Source: Sternotherus odoratus (lineage: Eukaryota > Chordata > Testudines > Kinosternidae). Taken from it: a stretch of DNA of 64,000 nucleotides. Of the stretch, positions 33,331 through 44,517 are shown one piece after another. The stretch spans positions 139,001 to 203,000 of the forward strand of contig JAVMKO010000006.1 of assembly GCA_032164245.1 (NCBI GenBank). The letters are read 5' to 3'. The position numbers were made by a program, and so were the translations under genes. Position 1 is the first letter of the stretch. Each line of letters opens with the position of its first letter. A model generated the notes under the pieces. It was not told the DNA's origin. It saw nothing but the letters and a program-made list of their open reading frames with translations, and ran no database searches.

Positions 33331-33427
33331 ATTGTTCACAAACAGGCAGTTATAGAAAAGTAGGTAAGAGCCAGGGGGGAGGTGAAAAGGTTAGTCCAAT
33401 TAAGCTGAGCCAGCTTGTTATCTCCGA

Positions 33428-35249
33428 TCAGGGAGTGTGGATTATTCGTCTAGCATTTGAATGGGGTGTGTGGACATGGAGAGATGAGAAACAATGTCTG
33501 TAATGAGCCAACCATTGTAGATCCCGGTTCAATCCCAAAGTGTGTGAGCTGAATTTGCAAATGAATTGAAGCTCTGCAGTCTCTCTTTGCAGTTTGGATC
33601 TGAAGTTCCCTTTCTGCAGAATGGTGACCTTTAAATCTGAAATAGTGTGTCCAGGCAGGTTGAAGTGTTCCCCTACAGGTTTTTGTATATTGCCATTCCT
33701 AATATCTGATTTGTGTGCATTTATCCTTTTTCGTAGGGACTGTCCAGTTTGGCCGATGTACATAGCAGAGGGACACTGGTGGCATATAATGGCATATATG
33801 ACATTGGTTGATGTACAGGTGAATGAGCCAGTGATGGTATGGTTGATCTGGTTAGGTCCTGTGATGGTGTTGCTGGTGTAGATATGTGGGCAGAGTTGGC
33901 ATCGAGGTTTGTTGCATGGATTGGTTCCTGAGTTGGAGTTATTGTGGTGCAGTGTGCTGTTGCTGTTGAGAATTTGTTTAAGGTTGGCAGGTTGTCTGTG
34001 TGCCAGGACTGGCCTTCCTCCCAAGGCTTTTGAAAGTGAGGGATTATTGTCCAGGATGGGTTGTAGGTCACTGATGATGCGTTGCAAAGGTTTTAACTGA
34101 GGACTGTAGGTGATGGCCAGTGGTGTTCTGTTGTTTTTTTTCTTGGGCTTGTCTTGTAGCAGCAGGCTTCTGGGTACACGTCTGGCTCTGTTGATCTGTG
34201 TCCTTATTTCCTTGTGTGGGTATTGTAGTTTTGAGAAAGCCTGGTGAAGATCTCGTAGGTGTTGGTCTCTGTCTGAGGGGTTGGAGCAAATCCGATTGTA
34301 CCTCAGTGCTTGGCTGTAGACAATGGATCGTGTGGTATGTCCGGGATGGAAGCTGGTGGCATGAAGGTAGGCATAGCTGTCGGTAGGTTTTCGGTATAGG
34401 GTGGTGTCGATGTGGCCGTCATTAATTTGCACTGTGGTGTCTAGGAAGTGGATTTCCTGTGTGGACTGGTCCAGACTGAGGTGGATGTTGGGGTGGAAGC
34501 TGTTGAAGTCATGGTGGAATTCTTCTAGAGTTTCTTTCCCATGGGTCCAGATGATGAAGATGTCATCAATGTAGCGTAGATAGAGAAGGGGTGTGAGTGG
34601 ACGAGAGTTGAGGAAGCGTTGTTCCAGGTCTGCCATAAAGATGTTGGCATACTGTGGGGCCATGCGGGTGCCCATAGCAGTCCCGCTGGTCTGGAGGTAT
34701 ATATTGTCACCAAATTTGAAATAGTTGTGTGTGAGGATAAAGTCACAGAGCTCAGCAACCACCTGTGCTGTGGCATCATCAGGGATACTATTCCGGACAG
34801 CTTGTATTCCATCTTTGTGTGGGATGTTTGTGTAGAGAGCCTCTACATCCATGGTGGCTAGGATGGTGTTTTCTGGAAGGTCACCAATGCATTGTAGTTT
34901 CCTCAGGAAGTCAGTGGTATCACGGAGATAGCTGGGAGTGCTGGTGGCATAGGGTCTGAGTAGAGAGTCTACATATCCAGACAGTCCTTCAGTGAGAGTG
35001 CCAATGCCCGAGATGATGGGGCGTCCAGGGTTCCCAGGTTTGTGGATCTTGGGTAGTAGATAGAATAACCCCGGTCGGGGCTCTAAGGGTATATTAATTT
35101 GTTCCTGTGTTAGTGCAGGGAGAGTCCTGAGTAGGTGGTGCAGTTTCTTAGTATATTCCTCAGTGGGATCGTAGGGAAGTGGCCTGTAGAAATTGGTATT
35201 GGAGAGTTGTCTGGTAGCCTCCTTTTGGTAGTCTGACTTTTGGTAGTCT
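33428..35249 (-). CDS. PLE reverse transcriptase and GIY-YIG endonuclease, 5'-truncated but uninterrupted
   Basis: The open frame extends 641 codons to an ATG at 35353, but its first 35 or so codons are antisense CR1 host sequence, so the native start is lost. Counting from that ATG, residues 101-114 carry the PLE signature PKIHKPGNPGRPII. Residues 168-176 (MDVEALYTN) are polymerase motif A with catalytic Asp169. Residues 223-236 (SGTAMGTRMAPQYA) are motif B, and 261-264 (YIDD) is motif C. IHFLDTTV follows near 301. A Cys-rich linker (C480, C485, C488, H490) leads to a GIY-YIG nuclease: VIYAIICHQC and YIGQTGQSLRKRIN at 518-544, with GEHF near 561. All visible catalytic motifs are intact. Known PLEs use this enzyme for target-primed reverse transcription. 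The missing N-terminus makes it probably inactive as a source element. Frames on the opposite strand are shadows. Confidence 0.92.
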
Positions 35250-36744
35250 GAATTGGCTGATGTAATTGCAGAGCCATTGGCCATTATCTTTGAAAACTCA
35301 TGGTAATCGGGGGAGGTCCCGGATGACTGAAAAAAGGCTAATGTAGTGCCCATCTTTTTAAAAAGGGAAGGAGGATGATCCAGGGAACTACAGACCAGTC
35401 AGCCTCACCTCAGTGGCTGGAAAAATCGAGGAGCAGGTCCTCAAGGAATCAATCCTGAAGCATTTAGAGCAGAGGAAAGTGATAAGGAACAGTCAGCATG
35501 GATTCACCAAGGGCAAATCATGCCTGACTAACCTAATTGCCTTCTATGATGAGATAACTGGCTCTGTGGATGAGGGGAAAGCAGTGGATGTGTTATTACT
35601 TGACTTTAGCAAAGCTTTTGATACAGTCTCCCACAATATTCTTCCCAGCAAGTTAAAGTAGTATGGGCTGGATGAATGGACCATAAGGTGGCTAGAAAGC
35701 TGGCTGGATCGTCGGGCTCAATGGGTAGTGATCAATGGCTCCATGTCTAGTTGGCAGCCAGTATCAAGCAGAGTGCCCCAAGGGTCGGTCCTGGGGCCAG
35801 TTTTATTCAATAACTTTATCAATGATCTGGAGGATGGTGTGGACTGCACCCTCAGCAAGTTTGCAGATGACACTAAACTGGGAGGAGTGATACACTGGAG
35901 GGTAGGGATAGGATACAGAGGGAACTAGACAAATTAGAGGACTGGGCCAAAAGAAATTTGATGAGGTTCAACAAGGAGAAGTGCAGAGTCCTGCACTTAG
36001 GATGGAAGAATCCCATGCACTGCTACAGAGTAGGGACCAAATGGCTAGACAGCAGTTCTGCAGAAAAGGACCTAGGGATTACAGTGGATGAGAAGCTGGA
36101 TATGAGTCAACAGTGTGCCCTTGTTACCAAGAAGGCTAATGGCATTTTGGGCTGTATAAGTGGGGGCATTGCCAGCATATCGAGGGATGTGATTGTTCCC
36201 CTCTATTTGACATCGGCGAGGCCTCATCTGGAGTACTGTGTCCAGTATTGGGCCCCACACTACAAGAAGGATGTGGAAAAATTGGAAAGAGTCCAGAGAA
36301 GGGCAACAAAAAGGATTAGGGGTCTGGGGTGCATGATTTATGAGGAGAGGCTGAGAGAACTGGGATTGTTTAGTCTACAGAAGAGAAGACTGAGGGGAGA
36401 TTTGATAGCTGCTTTCAACTACCTGAAAGGGGTTTCTAAAGAGGATGGATCTAGACTGTTCTCTGACAGCAGATGACCGAACAAGGAGTAATGGTCTCAA
36501 GTTGCAGTTGGAAAGGTTTAGATTGGATATTAGGAAAAACTTTTTCACTAGGAGTGTGGTGAAGCATTGGAATGGGTTACCGAGGGAGGTGATAGAATCA
36601 CCTTCCTTAGAGGTTTTTAAGGTCAGGCTTGACAAAGCCCTGGCTGGGATGATTTAGCTGGGGATTTGGTCCTGCTTTAAGCAGGGGGTTGGACTAGATG
36701 ACCTCCAGAGGTCCCTTCCAACCCTAATATTCTATGATTGTATG
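35250..36744 (+). mobile_element. CR1 LINE, 3' part of the copy split by a PLE
   Basis: Resumes the CR1 after the PLE: 'gcagagccattggccattat', 'aaagcttttgatacagtctc', 'gccccaagggtcggtcctgg', 'tttgcagatgacactaaact', 'caccttccttagaggttttt', ending 'ctaatattctatgattg'. Frames in sequence carry the polymerase motifs: [17 protein letters not shown] (motif A region, 35413-35661), [12 protein letters not shown] and [10 protein letters not shown] (motifs B and C, 35728-35928), then ARPHLEYCVQYWAPHYKKD. Only a few frameshifts and stops separate it from a full frame, so this is the youngest CR1 in the window, yet still dead. Confidence 0.93.
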
Positions 36745-37529
36745 GGACTGAACATTGTTTTAAAACAACATTTAAGGATTAGGAGACTCTACAGCCGACT
36801 TTTGCTCCCCCTCCTAGTCAACGATGAAGTGGATGCAGAGCCAAAGTGCGATGTGCTCTGGTGATGCTGGTGGTTGAGCAGCCACTTGGGAACTGCTTTC
36901 AGCTGATGCAAGTCAATGCATACCTGGCACTGCTCAAACCAGTGCTGAGGCCAGAAATGAGGCATGAGCCTTCTTTGGTCCCAAGTGTACTAAATGCTGC
37001 TCTGGCGATCTAACCACTATTGGTTCTACAAAATGAATCAGCTGATCTCCTTGGAGCAGAGCAGGAGATCAGTGAAGATTTACTTTTTTAAGATTTCTGG
37101 AACTTTCATTTACTTCAGTGAAAGATTTGGTTGACTAAGGAATGTAGGATCAAGCCATCTTTAATGTGCCATAAACAGAGACTCACTTCCCCTTGTAGAA
37201 CTCCTTTCTGCTCTGGGAGAATAAAATATATTCTTATCCTGTGTGTTTCTCAAGCATGAAATGTAATCGGGATTCTTATCTAATCAGTCTTAATATGTTG
37301 AATTGGTGCAGGAGAATGAAATAGTTACTTTGTGCATAATCACATGGTTGGAGTACTTCTCAGTTTTCATTGATAATGGATTACAGCCCTCCTAAATTAA
37401 TGTGAAACTGAATCAATACATTAATGGGAATCCAAATTAAATGTGTAATTCATTTGTTTGGACCTGGATCTTTTGTTGTCCCTATGCATTTGAGGTTGGA
37501 TAGATTGGACTATGGGAAATTGAATTGTT
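36745..37529. other. Unique sequence, no gene recognised
   Basis: AT-rich with no recognisable gene or repeat. Confidence 0.4.
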
Positions 37530-39460
37530 TCTAGGAACATAGGAATTGTCAGACCCAGGGTCTGTCTAGACCAATATCACGTCTCAAACAGTGGCCAGTA
37601 CCAGATGCTTCAGAGGAAGGTGTAAGAACCATGTTGTATGATGATGTGGGGTGATCTGCCCTGCTCACATAGGTCCTATCACATTCTCTGTTAGAGATTG
37701 GTTTAAAGTTTAATATCCCTTCAAAAAGTTTTGTTGTCATTAATTGTTAATGCTTAATGTTGTTATCCATACAAAGAGCCAATCCCTTTTTTGAATTGTG
37801 TTAAATGATTGACTTAAACTACTTTCATTAGTTCCACTGCCTAATTACACATAGTGTAAAAAAAATCTTTTTATCAGTGTCGAATTTCCCAGACCACTAA
37901 GCATTTTTGTTGCCCTCCACTGGACTCTGTCCAATTTGTTCACATCCTTTCTGTAGCGGGACCCCCAAAACTGGACACAGTACTCCAGATGTGGCCTCAA
38001 GAGTGCTGAATAGTGGAGAATAATCACTCGATCTGTTGGAAATGCATCTACTAATGCAGTCCAATGTATGTTAGCCTTCCTGGCAACAAGAGAACACTGC
38101 CAGCTTCTCATCCACTATAATCCTTCGGTCCTTTCCTGAAGAACTGCTGCTTAGCCAAATGGTCTCCAGCCAGTAGTAGTACACGGGATTCTTACGTCCT
38201 AAGTGCAGGATTCTGCACGTGTCCTTGTTGAACGTCATCAGATTTTTTTGGGCCCAATCTTCCATTTTGTCTATGTAATTATGGACCCTATCCCAACCCA
38301 TATCTCTCTCCCAGCTTAGTGTCCTCCATGAACTTGTGAGGGTGGAATCCATCCCATCATCCAAATAATTAATGAAGACGTTGAACAAAACCAGAGTCCT
38401 CTTGATACTGGCTGCCAACTAGACATTGAACCACTGATCACTACCCATTGAGCCAGACAATCTAGCCAGCTTTCTAGCCACCTTATAGTCCATTCATCCA
38501 GCCATTACTTCTTTAACTTGCTGGCAAAAATACTGAGAGACACCATATCAAAAGCTTTACTAAACACAAGATATATCGTGTCTACTGCTTTCCCCATATC
38601 TACAGAGCCAGTTATCTCATCATATAAGGCAATCAGGTTGGTCAGGCATGACTTGCCTTTGGTGAATACCTGATCATCACCTTCTCCAAGTGCTTTGAAA
38701 TGGATTCCTTGAGGACCTACTCCATGATTTTTCCAGGGACTGAGATAAGACTGACCGATCTGTGATTTCCCAGATTTTCCTTCTTCCCTTTTTAAAAGAT
38801 GGACACTATATTTTCTTTTTCCAATTATGCCCCAGTCACCATAGTTTTCAAAGATAATGGCCAATGGCTCTGCAATCACATCAGCCAACTCCCTCAGCAC
38901 CCTTTGATGCATTGCATCCGAACCCATGGACTTGTGCATGTCCAGCTTTTCTAAATAGTCCTTAACCTGTTTGTTCACCACTGAGGGCTGCTCACCTCCT
39001 CCCCAAACTGTGCTGCCCACTGCAGCAGTCTGAGAGCTGAACTTATCTATGAAGACAGGGGAAAAAAAGCATTGAGTACTTCAGCTTTTTCCACATCATC
39101 TGTCACTAGGTTGCCTCCCCCATTCAGTGAGGGTCTCACACTTTCTTTGTGCACTAACTACATTGTTGCTAACATACCTGTAGAAACCCTTCTTGTTACC
39201 CTTCACATCTCTTGCTAGTTGAAACTCCAATTATGCTTTGGCCTTCCTGATTACACTCCTGCATGCTTAAGGATATTTTTATACGCCCCCCCAGTCATCT
39301 CTCCAAGTTTCCACTTCTTGTACACTTCCTTTTCATCTTTAAGCTCACCAAAGATTTCTCTGTTAAGCCAAGCGGGTTGCCTGCCATATTTGCTATTCTT
39401 TCTGCACATTAGGAGGGCTTGTTCCCTCCATAAGGCTTTTCTAAAACACAGTCAGTTACT
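37530..39460 (-). mobile_element. Long decayed CR1 LINE (3' end first)
   Basis: The antisense 3' end ('aacataggaattgtcagacc', 'gtggccagtaccagatgctt') is followed after a gap by a nearly collinear CR1 reverse transcriptase region from about 37850. Landmarks are 'ccactggactctgtccaatt', 'ctggacacagtactccagat', 'ttgggcccaatcttccattt' region, 'gccagttatctcatcatata' and 'ttgctaacatacctgtagaa'. The minus frame 38505-39020 contains KSMGSDAMHQRVLRELADVI and VFSKAFDMVS, where the motif A aspartate region is altered to YLVF. Many stops and shifts make it clearly older than the CR1 at 32.6-36.7 kb. The 37530-37720 part may be a separate copy. Confidence 0.85.
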
Positions 39461-39613
39461 GTATAGTTACTCATTTGCCCCAGTAATGCACAGCAACACT
39501 GTGGGGTTCCCAGTGGTGCTTTGTGAACTTGCTGTTCACAGGCTGAGTGAACAAGATTTCCCCAAAGGAAGTGAGATAAACTTGTGCTAGAGTTAGTGAT
39601 TTGCACTCATCAC
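39461..39613. other. Unassigned spacer between CR1 and PLE
   Basis: A short unassigned segment ending at the 13-bp duplication that flanks the truncated PLE. Confidence 0.4.
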
Positions 39614-39626
39614 CAGGAATTTGTTG

Positions 39627-40171
39627 GTAACAAAGTCCTGTGGCACCTTAAAGACTAACTATAAAGTTTTGAAGCATAAGCTTTCGTGGGCTAATACCCA
39701 CTTCGTCGGATGCAAGCAGTGGAAGTGTCCAGAGGCAGGTATAGAAAAGTAGGCAAGAACCAGGTAGGAGGTAACAAGGTTAGTCCAATTAGGCTGAACC
39801 AGCTTGTTATCTCCAATCAGGGAGGGTGGGTTATTCTTCTAGCAGTTGAATAGGGGTTGTGAACTTGGAGAGAGGAGAAGCTATTTTTGTAATTAGCAAG
39901 CCACTGAAGGTCTTTGTTCAGTCCTAGATTGATTGTGTTAAATTTGCAAATGAATTGCAGCTCTGCAGTTTCCCTTTGCAGTCTGGTCTTGAAGTTTTTT
40001 TGCTGCAGTATGGTGACTTTTAAATCTGTAATTGTGTGTCCAGGCAGGTTGAAGTGTTCTCCTACAGGTTTTTGTATATTGCCATTCCTAATATCTGATT
40101 TGTGTGCATTTATCCTTTTTCGTAGGGACTGTCCAGTTTGGCCGATGTACATAGCAGAGGGACACTGGTGG
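39627..40171 (-). mobile_element. Truncated PLE with 13-bp target duplication
   Basis: A 545-bp 5'-truncated copy keeps the C-terminal GIY-YIG part and the terminal repeat. The flanks are CAGGAATTTGTTG (39614-39626) and CAGGAATGTGTTG (40172-40184), 13 bp with one mismatch. The minus-strand frame within 39817-40171 reads CPSAMYIGQTGQSL and then closely follows the protein of the PLE at 33.4-35.2 kb, with several substitutions. Its 3' boundary lies at 'gttac', inside the terminal repeat, as in the 99-bp units, not at the 'ctgattcttg' end. Confidence 0.92.
39817..40171 (-). pseudogene. PLE GIY-YIG endonuclease C-terminal fragment
   Basis: Encodes the second half of the GIY-YIG domain (YIGQTGQSLRKRINAHKSDI, then GEHFNLPGHTITDL) and the C-terminal tail. 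The upstream half is missing because of 5' truncation at reverse transcription. It is still open over about 118 codons, so the insertion is not very old. Without the polymerase it cannot be active. Confidence 0.85.
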
Positions 40172-40241
40172 CAGGAATGTGTTGTTTCAACTGAGAGCCA
40201 TATGGGGAAGAGATGGACATATCCTGCAGCTATTACACCCA

Positions 40242-40370
40242 TCATAGAATATTAGGGTTGGAAGGGACCTCAGGAGGTATCTAGTCCAATCCCCTGCTCA
40301 AAGCAGGACCAACCCCAAGTAAATCATCCCAGCCATGGCTTTGTCAGGCCGGACCTTAAAAACTTCTAAC
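40242..40370 (-). mobile_element. Short CR1 3' tail
   Basis: 'atcatagaatattagggttg', 'gaagggacctcaggaggtat', 'cccctgctcaaagcaggacc' and 'ctttgtcaggccggacctta' are the antisense last 130 bases of CR1. This very short 5'-truncated copy lies just downstream of the truncated PLE. Confidence 0.9.
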
Positions 40371-41455
40371 ATCTGCTTGCCATTGTGCAGTTGCTGTTTC
40401 TATATTGTCTGCATCACATTTTAAAACCACTTTATTTGTAGAATTATTATTGCTGTCATTATGCTCGTGCTTGTCAGTGTAGTACCTGAGTAGGGATGTG
40501 CTTATTGTACCACCAGCAAATCATATCCAGCAGATAATCTCTAACACTTTCCAGAAAAATACCTAGGACTCTAACACCTGTGAAGATGTCTTTAGGAAGT
40601 TTCTTTCCTATGAGTTGTGGTGGACAGGTGATGAATGTGATTTATTCTTGCCTTGTCCTGACCATTTTTAATTTAAAAAAAATGCCCGTTTGAGAAGGAT
40701 GGTCTGCCAGCTAATTAGCTCATTAGTTGCTTCATAAGCCTGCTCCATTTCTTGCAACTAGTGCAGCCCAGTATATCTAAGTTAGCCTGACAGATGGAAT
40801 TGAACTGTCTCTTACGTTTGAGTTGGTATGTATGAAAACTGAACTTATAATGTAAATTAGATGTAAAAGGAAATTTTATGTTTTCTTTGTTAATTTGCAC
40901 TTGTTTTATTTAATTATTTTTCAGATGCATTATATCGCCATATTTCTCTTCCTGTGGTCAAAAATAAATAGTTTTAATAGATAAAATATTGTATTGACAA
41001 AATATAGTTCAAATGAGAATTTTCTCTAGTTATTTCTGGAGGATGATAACTCAAGTGGATTTTTTGGTTGTATTTGTGAGTTTCTAAGAAATAGATTTAC
41101 ATTTGTTTATATTTAATAAGAATTTTGCACATTGGTTTATTGTATCTATTTTAGTTAATGGTGATGTACATTATGTAATAGAAATGGCAGCTGCCCGTTT
41201 AAGAACAGGGTCGGGATCCGGGGGGGGGGGGGGAATGACCGCCAGGGCTAGAGTGATAAGACATGTGCTGCTGCTGCTGGGCACTGAGCAGGTGTCTCTT
41301 TCTGGAAAGTTTCTCAAACAAAAGGTTTAAATTCCCAGAATCAATGGGATGATGGTGGTTTTTTTGGGTGGGGGGAGGAGGGGAAAGAGGCAGCATCTGC
41401 CAACCTGACATGATGGACAGAACTACATCAAAGAATTTTAGAACAATTGAGTCCT
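40371..41455. other. Unique sequence, no gene recognised
   Basis: AT-rich without a recognisable gene. It contains a 14-G homopolymer at 41220-41233 and a G-rich run near 41360-41390. Confidence 0.4.
41220..41233. repeat. 14-base poly-G tract
   Basis: A homopolymer of 14 G in an otherwise AT-rich context, of uncertain length because such runs are prone to sequencing error. Confidence 0.8.
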
Positions 41456-41505
41456 GCTCTGTCTAATCTTTCAATCATGGCCTACCCAGATTTCCAGAAC
41501 CCATC

Positions 41506-42193
41506 TGTTGTGAGGTACTTTGGATATTGCAAGACAAGGCACACACACGTGGTTAAGTAACTAAATAAGTGAGTTTATTGGAAGGTCCCGGTCTTGGCAC
41601 TGAGAGGGCTGTCAGATCAGCGTGACCGCAGAAGGAGTACCCGGACTCTTCGGAGCAGTAGCCGGGAAGAAAGAAAGAAAAAGGCCACAGATAGCCCACA
41701 GGAGTGGGCTTAAGTACACTCACACATTTACATCTCATACATACTCATATCTCATTTGCAAGCAACAATTGATTGGTTACGCTCATTGACTACGTAATTC
41801 TACCTTAGTTTCCCCAATTAGTTTCCCACGCGTTTGCTCTCATACAGACGGGGTAAACACTCATACAGCTAGGAATTTGCTTTCAAGCACATACAGATAG
41901 CAAAGCGAGAGAGAGAGCAGAAGGCAGACAAAACACAGCAGGCAGCTGGAAGACTGTGTTCTGAGCTCATCTTCCCAGGAGATAACGAGCTGCCGTTACC
42001 TTGAGAGCATTGTTTATGGCCTAGTGCCCTTTCCAGGAGGGGGGCCGAGGGAGCGCTTCCTACTGCTAGGCCCTGCACCGTGACAATGTCTTGCGCGTTC
42101 TAAAACCACCATTATGCACTCTCCTGGAGTTGACTTAGAAACGCAACTGCACTTCCTAGAGATTGCCCGTCACAATGTCTTCCGGTCCTAACA
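41506..42193 (-). mobile_element. Solo LTR inserted in Ty3/gypsy pol (CCATC duplication)
   Basis: Starts TGTTGTGAGGTACTTTGGA and ends TTCCGGTCCTAACA. It is flanked by CCATC at 41501-41505 and 42194-42198. Removing one CCATC plus the LTR restores the RNase H reading across the junction. The reverse-strand AATAAA in 'gtgagtttattggaag' suggests minus orientation. A second, shorter copy lies at 44518-45021. Includes a GA-rich run at about 41895-41918 absent from the second copy. Confidence 0.9.
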
Positions 42194-43236
42194 CCATCCA
42201 TCTTGCATAGTGATGCCTCAAATGAGGGCCTTAGGGGCAGTCCTGCACCAGCATCAAGAGGGAAATCTCTGGGTGATTGCCTCTGGATACAGAATTCTAG
42301 CACCTACAGAAAACTACCACTTCCATTCTGGGACACTGGAGTTTCTAGCTTTGAAGTGGGCTATAACAGAAAGGTTGAGTGATTACCTCGTCTATGCACC
42401 TTCGTGCAGAGTCTGCACTGATAACTCACTAATGTAGGTGGGGATAGAGGCTAAATTAAATGCTTATAGTCCATAGATGGCTTCCAGGTTTCAAGTTCAC
42501 CCTAAAATACCATCCTGGAAAAATGAACATTGGTGCCAAGTATTTGTACAAGGAATCTGCCTGTGTTATGTGGGAGAATGCATACAAGAATATGATCCTG
42601 AGAGCATTTGTTCAAGTTGCGAAAACCCAAAATGAGGGTTATGTGAAGTAGATTTCAGCAATTACAGAAATTCTATACTTTCCAAGAAAATTAATAGAAC
42701 ATATTTTCTTCCATTAAGGATTCAATATGCCCTGATGAGCTGAAATCAGCTCAGGCAAGTGATTTGACAATTCAAAGAATTAAAGAGCTAAAGAAAAGCA
42801 ACTGCAAATTGGTCAGAAGGAAAGAAAAAGGGATTCTATGAAGTGCAACAGGCTTCATATTGGACCAGGCCTCATATTGACGCCAATGGTACTTTGAGAT
42901 GAAGGACAACCGGTAGGACCCGATTTGTGCTGCCAAGACAATATAGTGAGCCAGTCCATGAACTCTTGCAGGAAGAAATGGGTCACTTGGGAACAGAACG
43001 AGTAGTGAATCTAGCAAAGGGCAGGTTCTTTTGACCTAGGATGAGACAGAGTTAGAATATTATTTCACAAGAGTTTGTAGATGTAGGAAGTGAAAAATTG
43101 CTTAATGTAACTAGTGAGCACTTGTGCAAAAATCTCATCTTTACGGACACCTTGGAAAGGATTTTCATTCTCTTCATTTGGAGCGGAGTAAAGAAGGTGA
43201 TTTCCTGGCGATGGGGATCATTTCACGTAATGGGCC

Positions 43237-43930
43237 GGTAGTGGTGCAACGAGTCACCCATGTGGTGCCTCCTGCTCGGCCAGAAATTAGCTCTTTTTCC
43301 AGCTCAGAGCCCCCTCTTCAAGCCAGTGGCTCACCTGCCTCAGGCCCCCGTGTCCCTCCCGGCCCCCAGTGCCCCTTTACCTGGGCTACTGCCCCCTGCC
43401 AATACACTCATCTGGAACCCCCACCCCCTAATCCCACCTTGCCTCAGTGGCTACTGCCAGTCATCACCCAGTCCCCGCTCACTGGGGCAGACTGCAGTGT
43501 GTCATGGCCACTCATCATTGGCAAGGAGGGTAGGATCTGCTGCTTCTGCCTAGCCCTGGGATGCACCGTTGCAACCCTAGTACCTGTTTTAGGCCCAGCA
43601 TAAGGCCCTGCAGCCTGGGGGGTGTCAGGCTGGAGCTCCCCAGCTCCTCTGGCCTTCCCCAAGCACTGATCTACTCTAGTTACCCTGAGCTCCCAGGCAG
43701 CCAGGCCCTTCTCTCATCACAGCCAGAGAGAGACTGACTGAGTGACTGGCTCACAGTCCTTTTATAAGGGCCAGCTGTGGCCTGACTGTGGTGTGGCCCA
43801 CCTGTCGCTGCTTTCCCAATCAGCCCACCTGGTTGGTTTCCCCAGGCCGCCGCCCCCCCCCCCCCCCCACACACACAGCTGGCTGCTTTTGACCCCTTCA
43901 GGGCTGGAGCAGGGTGACTGCCCCGCTACA
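43237..43930. mobile_element. Solo LTR inserted in Ty3/gypsy integrase (GGGCC duplication)
   Basis: Ends GGTAGTGGTGCAACGAG and GACTGCCCCGCTACA. The right end read backwards is TGTAGCGGGG, so the left end looks like TGTAG with its first base changed to G. It is flanked by GGGCC at 43232-43236 and 43931-43935. The integrase reading continues on the far side. The C-rich body has 'cctcagtggctactgccagt' and 'cactggggcagactgcagtg', words of a known turtle LTR. Frames of 159 and 97 codons are low-complexity. Confidence 0.8.
43853..43877. repeat. Poly-C (16) followed by (AC)n
   Basis: Sixteen C then CACACACAC inside the LTR at 43237-43930. Confidence 0.9.
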
Positions 43931-44112
43931 GGGCCTAAGCGCACACTACAACAAATAAGTCTGATAAAACTGAGGCTAAGAAATCGTCAATGACCTTGCA
44001 ATGAAATTTGGATTTCCCTCAGAGATACACATGGCCAATAACAGGAATTTGAGATCAGTTGTTTAAAGAAGCTTCAGGAATACACAGGTAGACAAATCTG
44101 AAAACAGCTCCT

Positions 44113-44512
44113 TACCTTCCTCAAGCAGCAAACTCCATGGAGGACCCTCTTCACAGCCACAAATTACTTTAGGATCCCCTTGTAAACAGTTGGAGACAGA
44201 GTTTTGGCTTCCATGCCCCAGAGAGACTAGCCCAGAGTGACTGTAGGGCAGCATGAATAACTCATGGGTTCAAGAAAAAAACACTGTAGCAGCCTTTTCA
44301 TCCCTAGGACTCATTCCACTGAGTGACCGGTTAGCCAGCTTTGCATCCCATCGTTTTGCCAGCCACAAAACGCATTGACATCTTTAATTGCTTAATAGCT
44401 CACTGTCCGAGCAAAGCATCAGCTCATTGGGGGAGTGGGAGGTGAAACCCTATTTCAGAATGGCAGCAGCTCCCTCTTCGCAGGACTGCTTGGTGTGTTG
44501 TTCTTTTAAACA
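44113..44512. other. Unassigned sequence between pol remnant and LTR
   Basis: No recognisable coding or repeat. The gypsy similarity stops abruptly at about 44112, which could mark another insertion or a deletion. Confidence 0.35.
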
Positions 44513-44517
44513 CCATC

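Larger units (their letters stand above)
33184..35249 (-). mobile_element. Penelope-like retroelement inserted in CR1 (14-bp target duplication)
   Basis: A 2,066-bp insertion in antisense to its host CR1. GAATTGGCTGATGT occurs on both sides, at 33170-33183 and 35250-35263, and the CR1 reading resumes after the second copy. From the 5' end (35249) downwards, the element has the reverse transcriptase plus GIY-YIG frame. Then come an untranslated part, the terminal repeat with 'ccgacgaagtgggtattagc', and the 3' end 'gtgttagtctggaatag...ctgattcttg' next to the duplication at 33183. The 5' end is truncated inside the coding region: no initiator and no upstream terminal repeat are present. One short local doubling ('ttttggtagtctga') sits at the 5' junction. 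Confidence 0.95.
41456..44112 (+). pseudogene. Ty3/gypsy pol remnant, interrupted by two LTRs
   Basis: A decayed retrotransposon pol. Short motifs in order are: AYPDFQNP before 41501; then, after 42194, SDAS and a frameshift into LGAVL, with PTENYHFHSGTLEFLALKWA from an RNase H domain of the Ty3/gypsy type (frame 42210-42437). Next comes a zinc-binding integrase stretch with MGHLGTERV near 42970-43020. The integrase core fragment FGFPSEIH lies near 44000-44030, with NKSDKTEAKK before it. At least five stops or shifts are present. LTRs at 41506-42193 and 43237-43930 split it, each with a 5-bp duplication, and pol reads on after each. It loses similarity near 44112, at the end of the KS.TTPYHP-like segment. 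It is long dead. Confidence 0.8.

Noticed and set aside
33594..34861. Plus-strand frames of 60-95 codons
   Set aside because: They are shadows of the PLE coding frame on the minus strand.
43124..43603. 159-codon Pro-rich frame
   Set aside because: It begins in a gypsy integrase remnant and runs into a C-rich LTR.
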